From NCBI GenBank assembly GCA_031771865.1, contig JASISA010000022.1, forward strand, positions 1,302,001-1,366,000: 64,000 bases of DNA. Reading direction: 5' to 3'. Positions within the stretch are counted from its first letter, which is position 1; each line of letters begins with the position of its first letter. This document shows positions 1 to 11,359 of this stretch, piece after piece. Source of the DNA: Nothophaeocryptopus gaeumannii (Eukaryota > Ascomycota > Dothideomycetes > Mycosphaerellales > Mycosphaerellaceae). The notes under the pieces were generated by a model that searched no databases, was not told where the DNA came from, and was given only the letters and a program-made list of their open reading frames with translations. The position numbers and the translations under genes are program-made.

Positions 1-52
1 TGCCATCCTCACCGACAAGTACATCCGACACGGCCTGAACAGCGTCACCAAG

Positions 53-1890
53 TCAACTGAACGATCCAGGCATCCTTCCGTCTTTGCTATTGTTACCGCC
101 AGAGTTGTTGTTGTTGTTGTTGTTGTTGCTTCCGCTGTTGATGTTTCCTCCCGAGTTGTTGTTGTTGCTCCCTCGCGAGGAGTTGTTATTATTATTGTTG
201 CCTCCTCCAGAACTATTATTGTTCCCACCAGAGCTATTGTTGTTGGATATGAAGCCGCTATTCCCGCCAGAGTTGTTGTTCCCGCCCGAGCCTCCGGTGT
301 TGGAGTTGGACCTGGAATTATTGCCTCCTGAGGAGTTGTTCTGGCCGTATCCTCCGCTCTGGTTAGAGTTGTTCGAATTCGAGTTCGAGTTACCACCGCC
401 TTGACCTCCGGTGTTGCTCTTGGCTGTATCGCTGTAACTGCTTCCACCGCCACTCTGGTTGTTATTCGTCCCTCCTTGGTTGCCTCCACGCTGTGGGCTG
501 TCGTCCCGGCTCTGATTTCCGCTGCTTGGGTTGGCGCGTCCTGGACTGCTGCCGCGTCGGTCGTCGTTATTCTGGTTCGGACTCAGACCGCCGTCTCTCC
601 AATCGTTGTTAGTGTTGCCTTGAGCACCTCGATCGTTACCCTGGTTATTGCCCGAAGACTGTGAGTGAGTGTTGTTTCCGCCCTTGTTTCGCTGTGGGCT
701 TTCATGGCGGCCGCTTGGATTGTCTCTCTTTGGACTCTCGTCGCGATATTTATCCTTGTTATCACCGCCACCAAATCCGAACCAGGATCCAATGCCTCCA
801 CCCGAAGACTTCTCCTCCTTTTGGTTGTTCCGATCTGGACTTGGGCTCCTTCCTCCACCTTTGTTGTTCTGATTGCCGCGAGAAGGACTTGGGCTCCTTC
901 CTTGTCCACTAGAGTTGTTCTGGTTGTTGGCTCCACCGGTGCCGTTCGACTGGCTTTGACCACGCTTGTTGCGCTCGGCCCAAGTCTTGTCAAACACTTG
1001 CAAGCTGCGTTGTGCACTTGGCACAACATTGATCGCAGTCACGGAGACCCTTTCGGGAGAGTCGAGCATGAAATGGGCAGCATCAGCCACGTCACCTGCT
1101 ATCAGTGGCTCCATACCCTCCATGAATTCGTTGTACAGTTGCTTATCGTATCCGACTCTTTGCTCGTGGAAGTTGGTAGCGACGACGCCAGGTCTGAGAG
1201 CGAGCACTCTGATGTTGGTCGCCCTCAGCTCCACGCGGAGAGAATCGGTGAAGGCTTCTTGTGCCGCCTTACTCGCGTGGTAGACTGCCTCGCCAGGAAA
1301 GGGAGGTACTACAGATCATCAGTATGAAGGTCGTGAGGAGAAGGTCAATCGCTTCACCTTCTAAGCCCGTGACGGATGTGATGTTGAGAATGGTCCCGGT
1401 CTTCCTGTTCCACATGCCTCCAACATTGAGCACAGCGTATGCAGCAAACATGAAGCCATTGATGTTCGTGCCTGTCATCGTCCTGATGTCTTGAACTTTG
1501 AGATCTGGGAATGCATTGGGTGCACCGAGTGCAAGCCCGGCATTGTTGATAAGAATGTCGATCTCGCCGACCTCCTTGACAGCTTTGCGTACAGCATCTT
1601 CGACCTGGTCGTACCTCTGGACATCCGCAGTGCAGTATACTAGCTTGCCAGAGTCAAGTTGAAGCTCTCTCGCCAAGTTCTGGAGCTTCTTCTCGTTTCG
1701 AGCAAGCAGGATTAAATTTGCTTTCTCTTTGGCCAAACGCTTCGCAATGGCAGCTCCAATGCCTGTTTTGACGATCGGTTAGTACATGTGCTCGGACCCA
1801 AGCTGAATCTGGCATGCTTTGAAGCTCTCAGCACAAGGACATACCCATTGAAGCTCCTGTAATGAGCACCGTCTGACCGGAGAGAGACAT
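53..1890 (-). CDS. Short-chain dehydrogenase/reductase with long Asn/Gly/Ser-rich tail
   Basis: Three exons: 1890-1845, 1762-1358 and 1308-53, giving 568 residues. Both introns have GT-AG ends and the phases match. The first 265 residues are a classical NAD(P)-dependent SDR: the cofactor loop TGASMGIGAAIA lies at about residues 11-22, the NNAG motif follows in mid-domain, and the YHASK catalytic Tyr/Lys pair is rebuilt across intron 2. The fold and motifs suggest a cytosolic oxidoreductase of the YMR226C-like hydroxy-acid or carbonyl type, but the substrate cannot be read from the sequence. Residues 267-568 are a low-complexity tail of Asn, Gly and Ser with RSPSP and DSPQR blocks and an eight-Asn run. 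This tail roughly doubles the usual SDR length. It stays open and in frame to a TGA at 55-53, so it appears to be translated. The start ATG sits in a good context (AAGATGTCT). Confidence is high for the SDR, with no function known for the tail. Confidence 0.88.
104..127 (-). repeat. Trinucleotide repeat, (GTT)8 on + strand, encoding poly-Asn
   Basis: Eight uninterrupted GTT units on the + strand are AAC codons in the dehydrogenase tail. Shorter imperfect runs of the same type continue to about position 250. Such runs often vary in length between strains. Confidence 0.9.
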
Positions 1891-3378
1891 CTTGGCAAAC
1901 GAGGTTTGAGGTTAGACTTCAACAGGACAAGGACGACAGGAAAGATTGCCTCGAGACGTGTACCTACGAGGTGCACTGCTCTTCTGTTACTGCCAGCGCG
2001 TTCTTGGAGAATATGTGAGGACGAGTAGTATTAGAAATTGGGTTCGTGGTGATAGGCAATTGTCGTCATATTCTTGCTCCGCAGGTTTGGCGCGAGTCAG
2101 GACACCGCGCGATGGCTTGAGTGAGAGGTGCTTTTGATCCTGGAGCCCGCATTGGCGTCGGTGCCTGAAGCAGACATCGCGATACTGGTTGGCGGGGGAC
2201 AGCGCGCCCCGAGTCAAGCAGTGCATTCATGATGAAGATGTGGTGAGACGTTTGTCGCAACGTGTGATGGACGTTGGCATTGGATGTGAGATCGGAAAGC
2301 GCGACCGAGACGACGCGATTCTCTGCGGGAACAGCCGCACTTGGCTGAACTCTCTCTATCTCTCTTGTCTGTGCCTGGATGCTGTACTCAGGTATGAGCA
2401 CGCGTGATGACAAGAGCAAGGTGATATCCGTAGCCATCGAGGATCAAACCTGTGAGAGATCTTACGAGAATGCACGGAACGAACCTCACGTCTGTATGCT
2501 CGCAACGCCATGATGCACTGAAACCTGATCTTGGCGACCGCGGCTGATTGAGAACTTCATGCTGACCTTTGTGACAGACGGTCGTCTATCAATCTGATCT
2601 TACGCCTGGATGGCGACCATATCGAGCAAATCTCAGATGCTTTACTAGATCTCCGCATTGAAAGCTGTATCGAGAATGAGGTCTGGAATTGGCAAGCTGG
2701 TAATGCGTGCTTCCTGATTGACTCCATTCCGGTGCCAGATGTCTTCGCCACAATCCAGGCTTGAAAAGCCGATAAATGTTCATGCTCTTCCCGAACGGTG
2801 CCACATGTGGGATGTTGACAATGCCGAGGGGTCGAGAATCGGGACTGGTCATGAGGAGGTATCTATTCACGGCTTTCAAGGCAAAGGTGGGTTGAGGCAC
2901 CACCGACGCAACCGGTCGCAGAAGTGGAATGCGGAGAAGCTTGTTAAGTTTTGGCAGCCATTGGCATGACTCCTATACAAAGAACTAGATGTTGAGGGAA
3001 GGAGAGGTAGCTCTGAGACGATGTCAAATGTTTACATACTGTCGGGGTGCGTGGTCTGGTAAAGAGTTCAACGAGGAACCGGTACCAATGTTGGACTCAC
3101 ACCATGTACCGGTAATCCCGTCGTCCGGGCGAAGGATGTACTGAAATGCTGTGTCAGATTCGTGGAGACGAGGGTCGATTCAAACATAGACCACCGTGTA
3201 TACCGTGGCTCGACTCGGGCCGGTTCTAACCTAACCACAGTCAAACCATTTAGCTGGGATCATACCAGCATGCGCTTCCGACGATGCATCTAGGAATCCC
3301 GTCTATGCAAGTCATCTTCTGACATTCTCAGCTGACAACGCACCAGATACCGAACGCATGATGGCGTTTGCCGCTGTG
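1891..3378. other. Gene-free stretch upstream of the dehydrogenase
   Basis: No reading frame here has a recognisable motif, codon pattern or splice support. The part next to 1890 presumably holds the dehydrogenase promoter and leader. The rest could be untranslated or decayed sequence. Confidence 0.5.
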
Positions 3379-3864
3379 TTACCTCTTCGCCTTCGTACTG
3401 AGACCTGTCGTACTAGGAAGCCCGATGCCAAGCAGAAAGCAAGCACGCATTGTCGCTCCAAGATAGACGAAGCCCAAGTTGCCCCAATACATCGCATTCC
3501 AATTGTAAAATTCATAATAGACAGCTAGCCCCGCCGCCTTGACGCTGTAGACGTGGCCAAAGTCCGCGATGAGGAGTCCTAGTAGCAGTGTACTCCAAAC
3601 CCGGCGATCGTTGGTAGCCCGTAGCACAAGAGCCTCATTTAGAGCAAAAGCCAGATACAAATTGGCGAGCTGAGAGAGGACGATACTCTCTCGAGTGGAG
3701 ACTCCCAATACGCCGGTGGTCGTTTGGTAAGTCTGTTGCATGTAGTAGGACTGCTGGAAGTGGGCGTAGAAGGCACCGACGACGGTAGATAGTGGTTCAA
3801 TATAGAGGAAGAATAAGGTATAAGGCCATGGAAGAGGCCGTACGGTACCAGATGGGTTCGCCAT
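3379..3864 (-). CDS. Small multi-pass membrane protein (DUF7704-like)
   Basis: A single exon of 161 residues beginning MANPSGTVRPLPWPYTLFF. The frame is open 40 codons further upstream, but this ATG is preferred because the sequence before it is not protein-like and hydrophobic segment 1 follows directly. Four hydrophobic stretches are visible: one near the N-terminus, one in the SQLANLYLAFALNEALVL region, one around STLLLGLLIADFGHVYSV, and one near the C-terminus. The pattern of an aromatic N-terminus, a YxxHFQ-type first loop and about 160 residues resembles the fungal uncharacterised family DUF7704. That assignment is from memory of the family. Role unknown. It is divergent from the F-box gene that starts at 5394. 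Confidence 0.7.
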   Translation of the reverse strand: MANPSGTVRPLPWPYTLFFLYIEPLSTVVGAFYAHFQQSYYMQQTYQTTTGVLGVSTRESIVLSQLANLYLAFALNEALVLRATNDRRVWSTLLLGLLIADFGHVYSVKAAGLAVYYEFYNWNAMYWGNLGFVYLGATMRACFLLGIGLPSTTGLSTKAKR

Positions 3865-5393
3865 TGCGATTGCCGCGATACGGTGCCGGCTGAGGATGGT
3901 ATTCCTGTGCGCTGATAGTAGTGTCCGGATTGATTGGGATACAGCGCTGCCCAGCTGACCGCAGCACACGCGGAGGTGATGCACAAGTAGCTGTGTAGCT
4001 GGCGGATGATGAGCTGGAGAACTCGTGCAACGCGGGCAACCCTCGGAGCAGCCGAGGCGTCTCCGTTGGGATTGTCTGGGTAGTCTGCGGCGGCGAGCGA
4101 GTCAGCGGCGAGAGGTAGACTCAGGTAGAGTTGGGCTGCGGTGCAGATGCTCGTAGAATTGTCCAGGAAGAAGCGGCGATTGTCGTGAACGGGACAAGAT
4201 TGCAAGAAGGGTCTCATGCGCTCTCATGCGGTGCGCAGCTGCATGATGCATGAAAGGGTGCGGTGCCGAGAGGAGATGATGATGATGATGATGCTGCCAC
4301 AGCTGCTTGGCCGGGGATGGCGAAAGGACTGTTCCGTGAATGCGCCGATGTTGGCTCGAGTGCGAGGTTAGAGGCATCCGACGCGAAACGTATGTAGATT
4401 AGCCTACCACCATACCGCAGCAGCTGGCCGAGGAGTGCGAAAGTCTTTTCTCAGATGCGAAGTATCATCTCGCCTCTTACGACGTCGGTCCCTTGGTTGC
4501 GTATTGCCTTCGGACTCGAAAGAAACCACAGCCCGCAAAAAGGCTTTGAAGCGGAGGGCCACTGGCATCTCAGACAAAAGGCCTGACCCGGACAGTCTGG
4601 CCAGCGAGACCCTACGAGGCGAGCGAGACCTCCACATGATCGTTAAGGTACTGGCCAGGTTGACGGACGGCCAGCAATACATATACAGAAACGCGGTGGA
4701 CCGAGCCAGCCGACCGAAGCGTTTTGCATACCTTATTTTCCCGCAGTGCTGCACTGTCTGTATATTATTATTCTTATTGTTATATTGATTGCAGGAGAGC
4801 AGCAGTGGTCGGTCGTTGGGCTGGACGGTTGTCACTAGTGTTTCTCGGATCGTCAGACTGCTGTTGGCCGCAAACAAGGGCCGCTCACACCTCGCTCAGG
4901 CTCCGGCTCAGATCTGCTGCCATTTTCAGCCATTCCCTCCCTACCTACACGCCCTCGATACACTCCTTTTTTAATTATACATCCGACACGACACCAAACA
5001 CCCACGGCACCCTCCCACGACAAGGCTCAACGGCGCCCACGACCGGCTGGTGCCAACGCCTCCGCGCCACTCCTTGCGTGCTGCAGCGCCCACAACGCTC
5101 TTTGCATACTCCCAACACCACTTCACCCGACCCCTTCCATCTTCATTCACTCACTCACCCTCCGGCCATTGTGTGTAGCCGAGCCCTGGATTTACTTCCT
5201 GCGTGAAGCCGACTGGTGCTGCTGCTGCTGCAAGTAGATCTTACCTGCTGCTGTGTGCTGTGTTTCTGCTGTCCGGATTGGGAGCGGACACAGCCTTCCA
5301 CCACAAAGCCTCGCACCCCCAGCAGCGAGCTCGTTGTTCAGCAGCGCAGCGCAGCTCAGCTCAGCTCCGCACCGCACCCCGAAACGCATCATC
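3865..5393. promoter_or_regulatory. Divergent intergenic region with a pyrimidine-rich leader
   Basis: 1.5 kb between two divergent genes. It contains a (GAT)6 run at 4275-4292 and a long C/T- and CA-rich tract from about 4915 to 5200, typical of the 5' leader of a fungal gene, here the F-box gene. Open frames on both strands at 4404-4877 overlap each other and have no recognisable content. Confidence 0.45.
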
Positions 5394-8015
5394 ATGCAGG
5401 ATAGCAGCGGCATCCCAACACACCGCCCTGCCAACACTCCTGCTCCTGTCTTTCAGTCTGCCCCTCAGGCATCACAGCCGCCCTTCGACTCCCGCTACAC
5501 CGCCTCCTACCGCCCACGCATGCCCGATCAGCGCCCTCATACCGTTCACGCGTCGCCGGCCGCGTTCAACCTCATCGTCGAGGAAGGGGAGGACCACGAG
5601 GACGGCGAGGCATCTGACGACAGTGACCGGACGCCGCGTGCATCCGCTGCTGGCCTCTTCGGCGGCGTTGCACGTGGCGAGTCCTCGCGCCGCCGCATGT
5701 CCCGCGACGATACCGCAAACGACATGCACCTCCTGGCTGAGTTACCCGATACTAGTAATATGAAGTTCTGGGAAGGTGTTGCTCCAGAAGACACAACCAC
5801 AGACCGTCAACGTTGGGAACAAGCAATGAAGGCTCGACGAACCAGAAAGCCCATGTACCGATTACCACCAAACTCCGCTTCCGCCTCCATGGTAACAGAC
5901 CAGAGCTCAAGCGAAGGATCCACTGCCAAGAGCTCGAATTCTTTGGGTAGGCGCCTGTCAAAGTCCTACAAGGAAAGAGTGAACGAATTGAGAGAATCCA
6001 TGCGGTACGCAATTCCTTCCGGGCGAAGTAGAAGATCTTCCACACCCCACCGACTAGGATGTGCTGCTCAAGATGCCATGGCTGTCGACCATGTCACCGA
6101 CAGACCACCAACTTCGCCCTCCAAGAGGAGCGCACGGCAGAACGACGAGCGACCTCGCAAGCACCGCTCGTTCCCCCCCCTCGGCGACAGGAAGGACACG
6201 CCGGCACCGGCTGCCTTCGGTTTACCAGTTAGACCTGCCAGCTCGAGGGTGTTCACGCCTACCATATCAGCTGCACCCGGCGGCGAGGCAGCACGCAAGG
6301 CCGCTGCGCGCTATAATCATCATGTGACCCCTGCCTCTTTCCAACCCAATGCCGGCTGGGATCAAGCAGATGACAATGACATTCATACTCGCAGAGGTCG
6401 ACTGGGCTCGTTAAGCAGTGCGGCCGATAGCGGAGCAGACTTATCTACCTACAGCGGCTCAGAACACGGCGGATACGACATGGAGGGCGACACTCCCATG
6501 CAAGACGACAGCACCATGCACGAGATCGACGAAGACAGCAGACCTCCGGCCAGCCGCGATTTTACCACACGCCTGCCCGACGAACTCTCATCACTCATTT
6601 TCCAGCAACTCGAAGGTCCTGACTTGGTCCGGGCTGAAATGGTCTGCCACCGCTGGAAAGCTCTAGCCGGTGACCAGACCGTCTGGAGGAATGTCTTCCT
6701 GAGAAGATATCAGCGCCGCATCATGACAAAACCTGCCCCTATCCAAGTCGGCGGGGAAGGCATTGGCCGAGTCCAACCTGAACTTGGTAAAACCGGTGAA
6801 CGGATAAGCAAGCCAACGCAAGAATGGCGAAAGATGTACAAGGCACGAGTTCAGATAGAGCAGAACTGGCGCGCCGGAGCGCAGGATGCCGGAAAGGCGA
6901 TCTACCTTTCTGGACACACCGACAGCGTCTACTGCCTGCAGTTCGATGAGGAGAAGATCATCACCGGCTCGCGGGACCGCACCATTCGTGTGTGGGACAT
7001 CAACACATACCAATGCATTCGAGTCATTGGTGGTCCGGATGTGAAGCCTACCCTGGGACCCAAGGTATTGCGAACGGTGGACTATCCTGCCTTCCACATG
7101 GCCACCGCCAGCGTAAACGGTACAGCCTACGGCGACCAAATCTACCATTCCCCGAAGGACTGCCACAACGCCAGCATTCTTTGCTTGCAGTACGACGAGA
7201 AGATCCTTGTCACTGGTTCATCTGATTCTGATCTCATTGTCTGGGACATCAAGACATATGAGCCTATCCGGCGTCTGAAGCGACATACTGGCGGTGTGCT
7301 CGATGTAGCATTGGATGCTGACCACATCGTGTCCTGCAGCAAGGACTCGAGGATCATTGTCTGGGACCGCAAGACGTTTGAGCCAAAGGGCGAGCTGACT
7401 GGCCATAGGGGCCCAGTCAATGCGGTGCAGCTCCGGGGCAACAAGCTTGTCAGCGCTAGTGGGGATGGCATCGCCCGACTTTGGGATCTTAAGACGATGA
7501 AGCTTCAGAAGGAATTCAGTGCCAAGGAGCGCGGACTGGCGGCGGTCGAGTTCTCGGAGGATATGAAGTATGTGCTGGCCGGAGGCAACGACAACATCAC
7601 ATACAAGTTCGAGACCGACACTGGAGACGAGGTCATGCAATTCACTGGCCACACACAGCTTGTTAGATCTCTCTGGCTCGATAGCGCCAACGACAGAGTG
7701 GTCTCCGGAAGCTACGATCTTGACCTCCGCGTTTACGACTTCGTCACTGGAGAAGAACTCTGGCGAGGCGAGGAGTGGACCACCAGCTGGATGCTCGCGG
7801 CCAAGTCCGACTACCGCCGAATCGTCGCCACAAGCCAGGATGGTCGCATCTTGATCGTCGACTTTGGTATCTACAAAGGTGCTCCACGTTATGAGTCTCG
7901 GGACGGCATGCCAGTCGAGAACCTTGACCTGCTCCGCGGAATCGAGCATACGAATGAGATTCGTTTCAAGAACCCATTCGAGGACAGCCGTCGTAGGACA
8001 CTCAGACCGAACTAG
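5394..8015 (+). CDS. F-box and WD40-repeat protein, likely SCF substrate receptor
   Basis: A single exon of 873 residues from the ATG at 5394. The frame is open 47 codons upstream, but that part reads as a C/T-rich leader. Residues 1 to about 385 are polar and Ser/Arg-rich, hence probably disordered. A canonical F-box follows (LPDELSSLIFQQLEGPDLV, then a CHRWKALAGDQTVWRN block) at about residues 388-435. Roughly seven WD40 units run from about residue 505 to 830, with repeated GH, SGS, SASGD and VWD/LWD signatures such as GHTDSVYCLQFD and IRVWDI. F-box proteins of this type bind Skp1 through the F-box and phosphorylated substrates through the WD40 propeller, so the inferred role is substrate selection for ubiquitination. 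It resembles the Met30/beta-TrCP/Cdc4 class. I cannot say which member it is, so no symbol is given. Confidence 0.9.
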   Translation: MQDSSGIPTHRPANTPAPVFQSAPQASQPPFDSRYTASYRPRMPDQRPHTVHASPAAFNLIVEEGEDHEDGEASDDSDRTPRASAAGLFGGVARGESSRRRMSRDDTANDMHLLAELPDTSNMKFWEGVAPEDTTTDRQRWEQAMKARRTRKPMYRLPPNSASASMVTDQSSSEGSTAKSSNSLGRRLSKSYKERVNELRESMRYAIPSGRSRRSSTPHRLGCAAQDAMAVDHVTDRPPTSPSKRSARQNDERPRKHRSFPPLGDRKDTPAPAAFGLPVRPASSRVFTPTISAAPGGEAARKAAARYNHHVTPASFQPNAGWDQADDNDIHTRRGRLGSLSSAADSGADLSTYSGSEHGGYDMEGDTPMQDDSTMHEIDEDSRPPASRDFTTRLPDELSSLIFQQLEGPDLVRAEMVCHRWKALAGDQTVWRNVFLRRYQRRIMTKPAPIQVGGEGIGRVQPELGKTGERISKPTQEWRKMYKARVQIEQNWRAGAQDAGKAIYLSGHTDSVYCLQFDEEKIITGSRDRTIRVWDINTYQCIRVIGGPDVKPTLGPKVLRTVDYPAFHMATASVNGTAYGDQIYHSPKDCHNASILCLQYDEKILVTGSSDSDLIVWDIKTYEPIRRLKRHTGGVLDVALDADHIVSCSKDSRIIVWDRKTFEPKGELTGHRGPVNAVQLRGNKLVSASGDGIARLWDLKTMKLQKEFSAKERGLAAVEFSEDMKYVLAGGNDNITYKFETDTGDEVMQFTGHTQLVRSLWLDSANDRVVSGSYDLDLRVYDFVTGEELWRGEEWTTSWMLAAKSDYRRIVATSQDGRILIVDFGIYKGAPRYESRDGMPVENLDLLRGIEHTNEIRFKNPFEDSRRRTLRPN

Positions 8016-9075
8016 CCGGACGGTACAGAAGGTCCAGCGACTACGATGCCTCCGGGCAGTCCCATGCAGCGAGTTTATCCCATTGACGAAGGCTTCACCC
8101 ACGACTTTTGCAAAGGCGACGACGGCTCTGACACCTCTGAGATAATGATGAATGTCCTGCTCGACCAAGGATCTCTTTCTGCGCTGGATCAACTTCTAGA
8201 GCACCCGTGGATTAGATCTGCAGGATTGTTGCTTTCTCAGGTGCCGTGGGTCTTGTCTGTGCTTTTAGGAGCTGTGAGGAGGACAATGTTCGGATGACAG
8301 AAGCAGAAGCATTGAGAGAGAGAAAGGAAGAAAGATTCCCAACAGTGACACCAGTCCCCTAGTTGTCGAGCAAGCGAGCGAGATTCGGTTCTGGTCACTT
8401 TTTCTCATTTTCTCTCGGATCTAATGGCGACGGGGTTTATCACTGTTTGGACAGGTGCAGCGGAAACGGATTGGATCATTTGACTTTTGACAGCCATTGG
8501 CCGTGCCCTTTGGACCATTACAGCGACGGCGTCGGCAAAAATTAAGGGCTTTCATTTTATCATGACATGGTCAACATTGCCATTAACTAACTACATCTTG
8601 GTTTATTGCTCGATTCAGCATCACACAATCTTGTATACAAATCATCATCATCATCAGTTATCATCATCTTGAACTTGCAACGTACTCTCTTTTCATTGTG
8701 TCGCAGCTGTTGCCCAAGTTAGTGACGTTGACAGTCCTCTTGCGCTCACCGTTCCTGCCAATATCACTCTGTTCAGCCCTCGACTACGACATCGCAGGCA
8801 AAACCAAACACGAAGAGGGCCACTTTCTGCTGATTTTCACCTGGTAAAGACACGCGCGTTCCACGGCGGCGTTGCATGGCGTGGTTCTTCTCTTAGCTCT
8901 TCATGCAAACGTCTGGTTTAGCGTTTCTTTCCTCGTGGGTCGCGGCATTAGTTGTGCTACTTGGGAGGAGAAGGAACGCGAATGCACGTACTTTAAGATG
9001 TAGGATGTAAGAGCTGAATTGTTATCAATTGTTCCATTCTTTTATGGAATGAGTATTTTTATCGTCGACTGAACA
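8016..9075. other. Intergenic region, 3' flank of the F-box gene
   Basis: No supported gene. Contains a CAT/ATC-rich patch near 8641-8668 and T-rich sequence around 9000-9060 directly before the oxidase start. Confidence 0.5.
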
Positions 9076-11033
9076 ATGCTGCTTTCAACGACATGCTTTG
9101 CGTTGGTTTTCTGGTCGTGGGTGGGAGTGTGCTTGGGTGTACGCCAGCAGCAGCAGCGTCAATTGAATGGCAATGAGACATGCAAATGCGTAAGTACTGC
9201 GTGCATTGCTAGGATACAGTCAATCTCTCCTTGAGACACGTCTTCTTGACAACCCCGTCCCAGATCCCCTCCTCCCCCTGCTGGCCCTCTCCCCAACAAT
9301 CGACTCAACTAAATACCACCCTCTCCGGCCGCCTCATCCTCAACTCCCCCATCGCCCTCCCCTGCTATCCAGGCCCTAGTCACAACTCCTCAACCTGCGA
9401 CTACATCGGCCGCAACTACGCCAATGAGATATCGCAACAACAATTGCCTATTGGTTACTTCAACGGAGAAGATGTTGGATGTCTGGTGGTGAATAGATCT
9501 GCGGGAGAGGATCTGGGTGGAGGGTGTAAATTGGGAAATGCGTCGACTTATGCGATTAACGTGAGTTGTGTGGATGATATCAGGGTTGGGTTGGACTTTG
9601 CGAAGAGGTGGAATTTGAAGGTTGTGGTCAAAACAACGGGACATGACTTGCTGGGGAGGAGTGCTGGCAGGGACGGGTTGGAGGTTAGTAGTTCATCAAC
9701 TTCTTCAGCTTGTAGTTCATACTGATGAGTTTGCAGATATGGCTGCACAACCTCCGCGATAATATCACCCATCATGCCAACGTCTCTCTGCCCAACAACC
9801 CCTACACTGGCCCAGCAATCACCATCTTCGGCCCTGGCTACACTTGGTCCGACATCTACCCCATCGCGGCCAAGCACGACATGATCGTCGTTGGAGGTGG
9901 CACGCCATCTGTCGGTGCCATGGGAGGAGGTTGGATGCAAGGAGGCGGCCACGGACCTGCAACACTCGATTTCGGTCTCGGAGCCGACCAGGTCATATCC
10001 GCCAAATCCATTATTGCGAATGGTGCGTTGGTGACTGCCAGTGCGAATGAGAACGAAGATCTGTTCTTTGCGACTCGTGAAGGAGGTGGTGGGACGTATG
10101 GGATTGTGGTCGAAACGACGATTAAAGCGTATCCGACGAGGAGGGTATTGGCGCAGACGTTGGCTTTCGCGCCTCTCTCAGCGAGCACAAACGGGACAGA
10201 AGGGTTTCTCGAGAGCGTGGCCGAGCTATACGAATCTTTCCCAGCTCTCGCCAAAGCAGGTCGGTCTGAATATGGGTCATGGAGTACGTCGAGTACTGTG
10301 CCTTTATTTGGGAACTTCACAACGGCTTACACGCATTCCGTTCTCAACATGAAGGCCGGGCAATCAGAAGCGGAAGCAGCGTTCGAGCCTCTGCTGAAGA
10401 AATTGAGAGCGAGGAATGGAACGGCGCTCGTTGTCTTCGTGACATATACTTCAGTACCCACGTACGCAGAGTACTACGACCAGTTCTCTGGCGTAGAAAC
10501 ACCTGCCGGGGGGTTTGGAGCGACGGCTTCCGGATTTCTTGACGAGCAAGCTCTTCTTGCGAATCGTACGGCTTTGCTCAAGACGCTTCGAACGCTGGCC
10601 GGGACGCCAGAACAGCACGCGACCAATACGCTGGAGTTTTTCGGTGCTCTTTATGGCCAGATATTTGTCGATGGACAGACGTCTCCCGACTCAGGTCTCA
10701 ATCCAGCATGGGGAAACATGATCATGAATCACATCACGTCTCGAGCTTGGTCAGCAAATACATTGGCTCCAATGGTTCGAGTATCGAAAACGATGTCGTA
10801 GGTGTGAAGGGTGGTGCTCTGAGAAGCCTAGCACCGGATACGGATGCATACATGAACGAGAACACTGCCCTGAATCCAGATTAGAAGGAGGACTTTACGG
10901 AGACAATTGGCAGCGCCTGAGCAAGATCAAGAGGAACCTTGATCCTGATGATCTCTTCTATTGCCCGACATGCGTGGGACGTGAGAGGTGGGAAGTCAAG
11001 GAGGATGGCCAGCTGTGCAGAGTCCTTCACTGA
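9076..11033 (+). pseudogene. FAD-linked oxidase (berberine-bridge-like), C-terminus disrupted
   Basis: Exons 9076-9189, 9264-9683 and 9737 onward are joined by good GT-AG introns. The product starts with a secretory signal (MLLSTTCFALVFWSWVGVC) and a CKC...CWPS segment typical of fungal secreted BBE-like oxidases. The FAD-binding TGHDLLGRSAG loop, the GPGYTW motif and the GGGTPSVGAMGGGWMQGGGH region are intact. The C-terminal substrate/BBE domain is broken. Near 10755-10759 the expected frame shifts by one base, and the current frame stops at 10801. Family-like sequence (LAPDTDAYMNEN) continues in another frame, meets an in-frame TAG at 10882-10884 where a Trp codon would fit, then shifts again at 10894-10896. 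It finally reads through FYCPTCVGRERWEV to TGA at 11031-11033. No GT-AG intron restores the family frame. A truncated protein ending at 10801 remains possible. Confidence 0.8.
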
Positions 11034-11359
11034 AGCCGTAGGATTTTCGTTCGTCGTTCCATCTCATGCACCGTCTCGATATATCTTTCCAATAGGCTCG
11101 CCGTCGCCATTTATTCGAAGCGCTTTTCAGATGTCTCAGCCTTATCCGAGCACAGGAGTCCGTTCCAACATTGATTGGCCAGCCCTAAGCGGACACTACT
11201 TGAGGGACGCCTTCCCGACACGGACCGCGAACACCTTGCCACGGCACTGGGAACGGTATCGGCTCGGCTCTGAGCAACACGCAATGCAAGCGCAAGGCGA
11301 TTGCAGGGGAGGGTCGCAATGGTGGATTGTATTGCAGGTTGGTGTTGCGTGACAGCTTC
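11034..11359. other. Convergent 3' gap
   Basis: 326 bases between the oxidase pseudogene and the 3' end of the dynactin gene. Nothing recognisable. Confidence 0.5.

Noticed and set aside
4404..4877. 157-codon frame (-) overlapping a 117-codon frame (+)
   Set aside because: Both lie in the divergent promoter region, contradict each other and show no family pattern.
9231..9725. Oxidase start at 9231
   Set aside because: That position is a TTG within an intron. The upstream exon at 9076-9189 supplies an ATG, a signal peptide and the CKC motif with correct phase.
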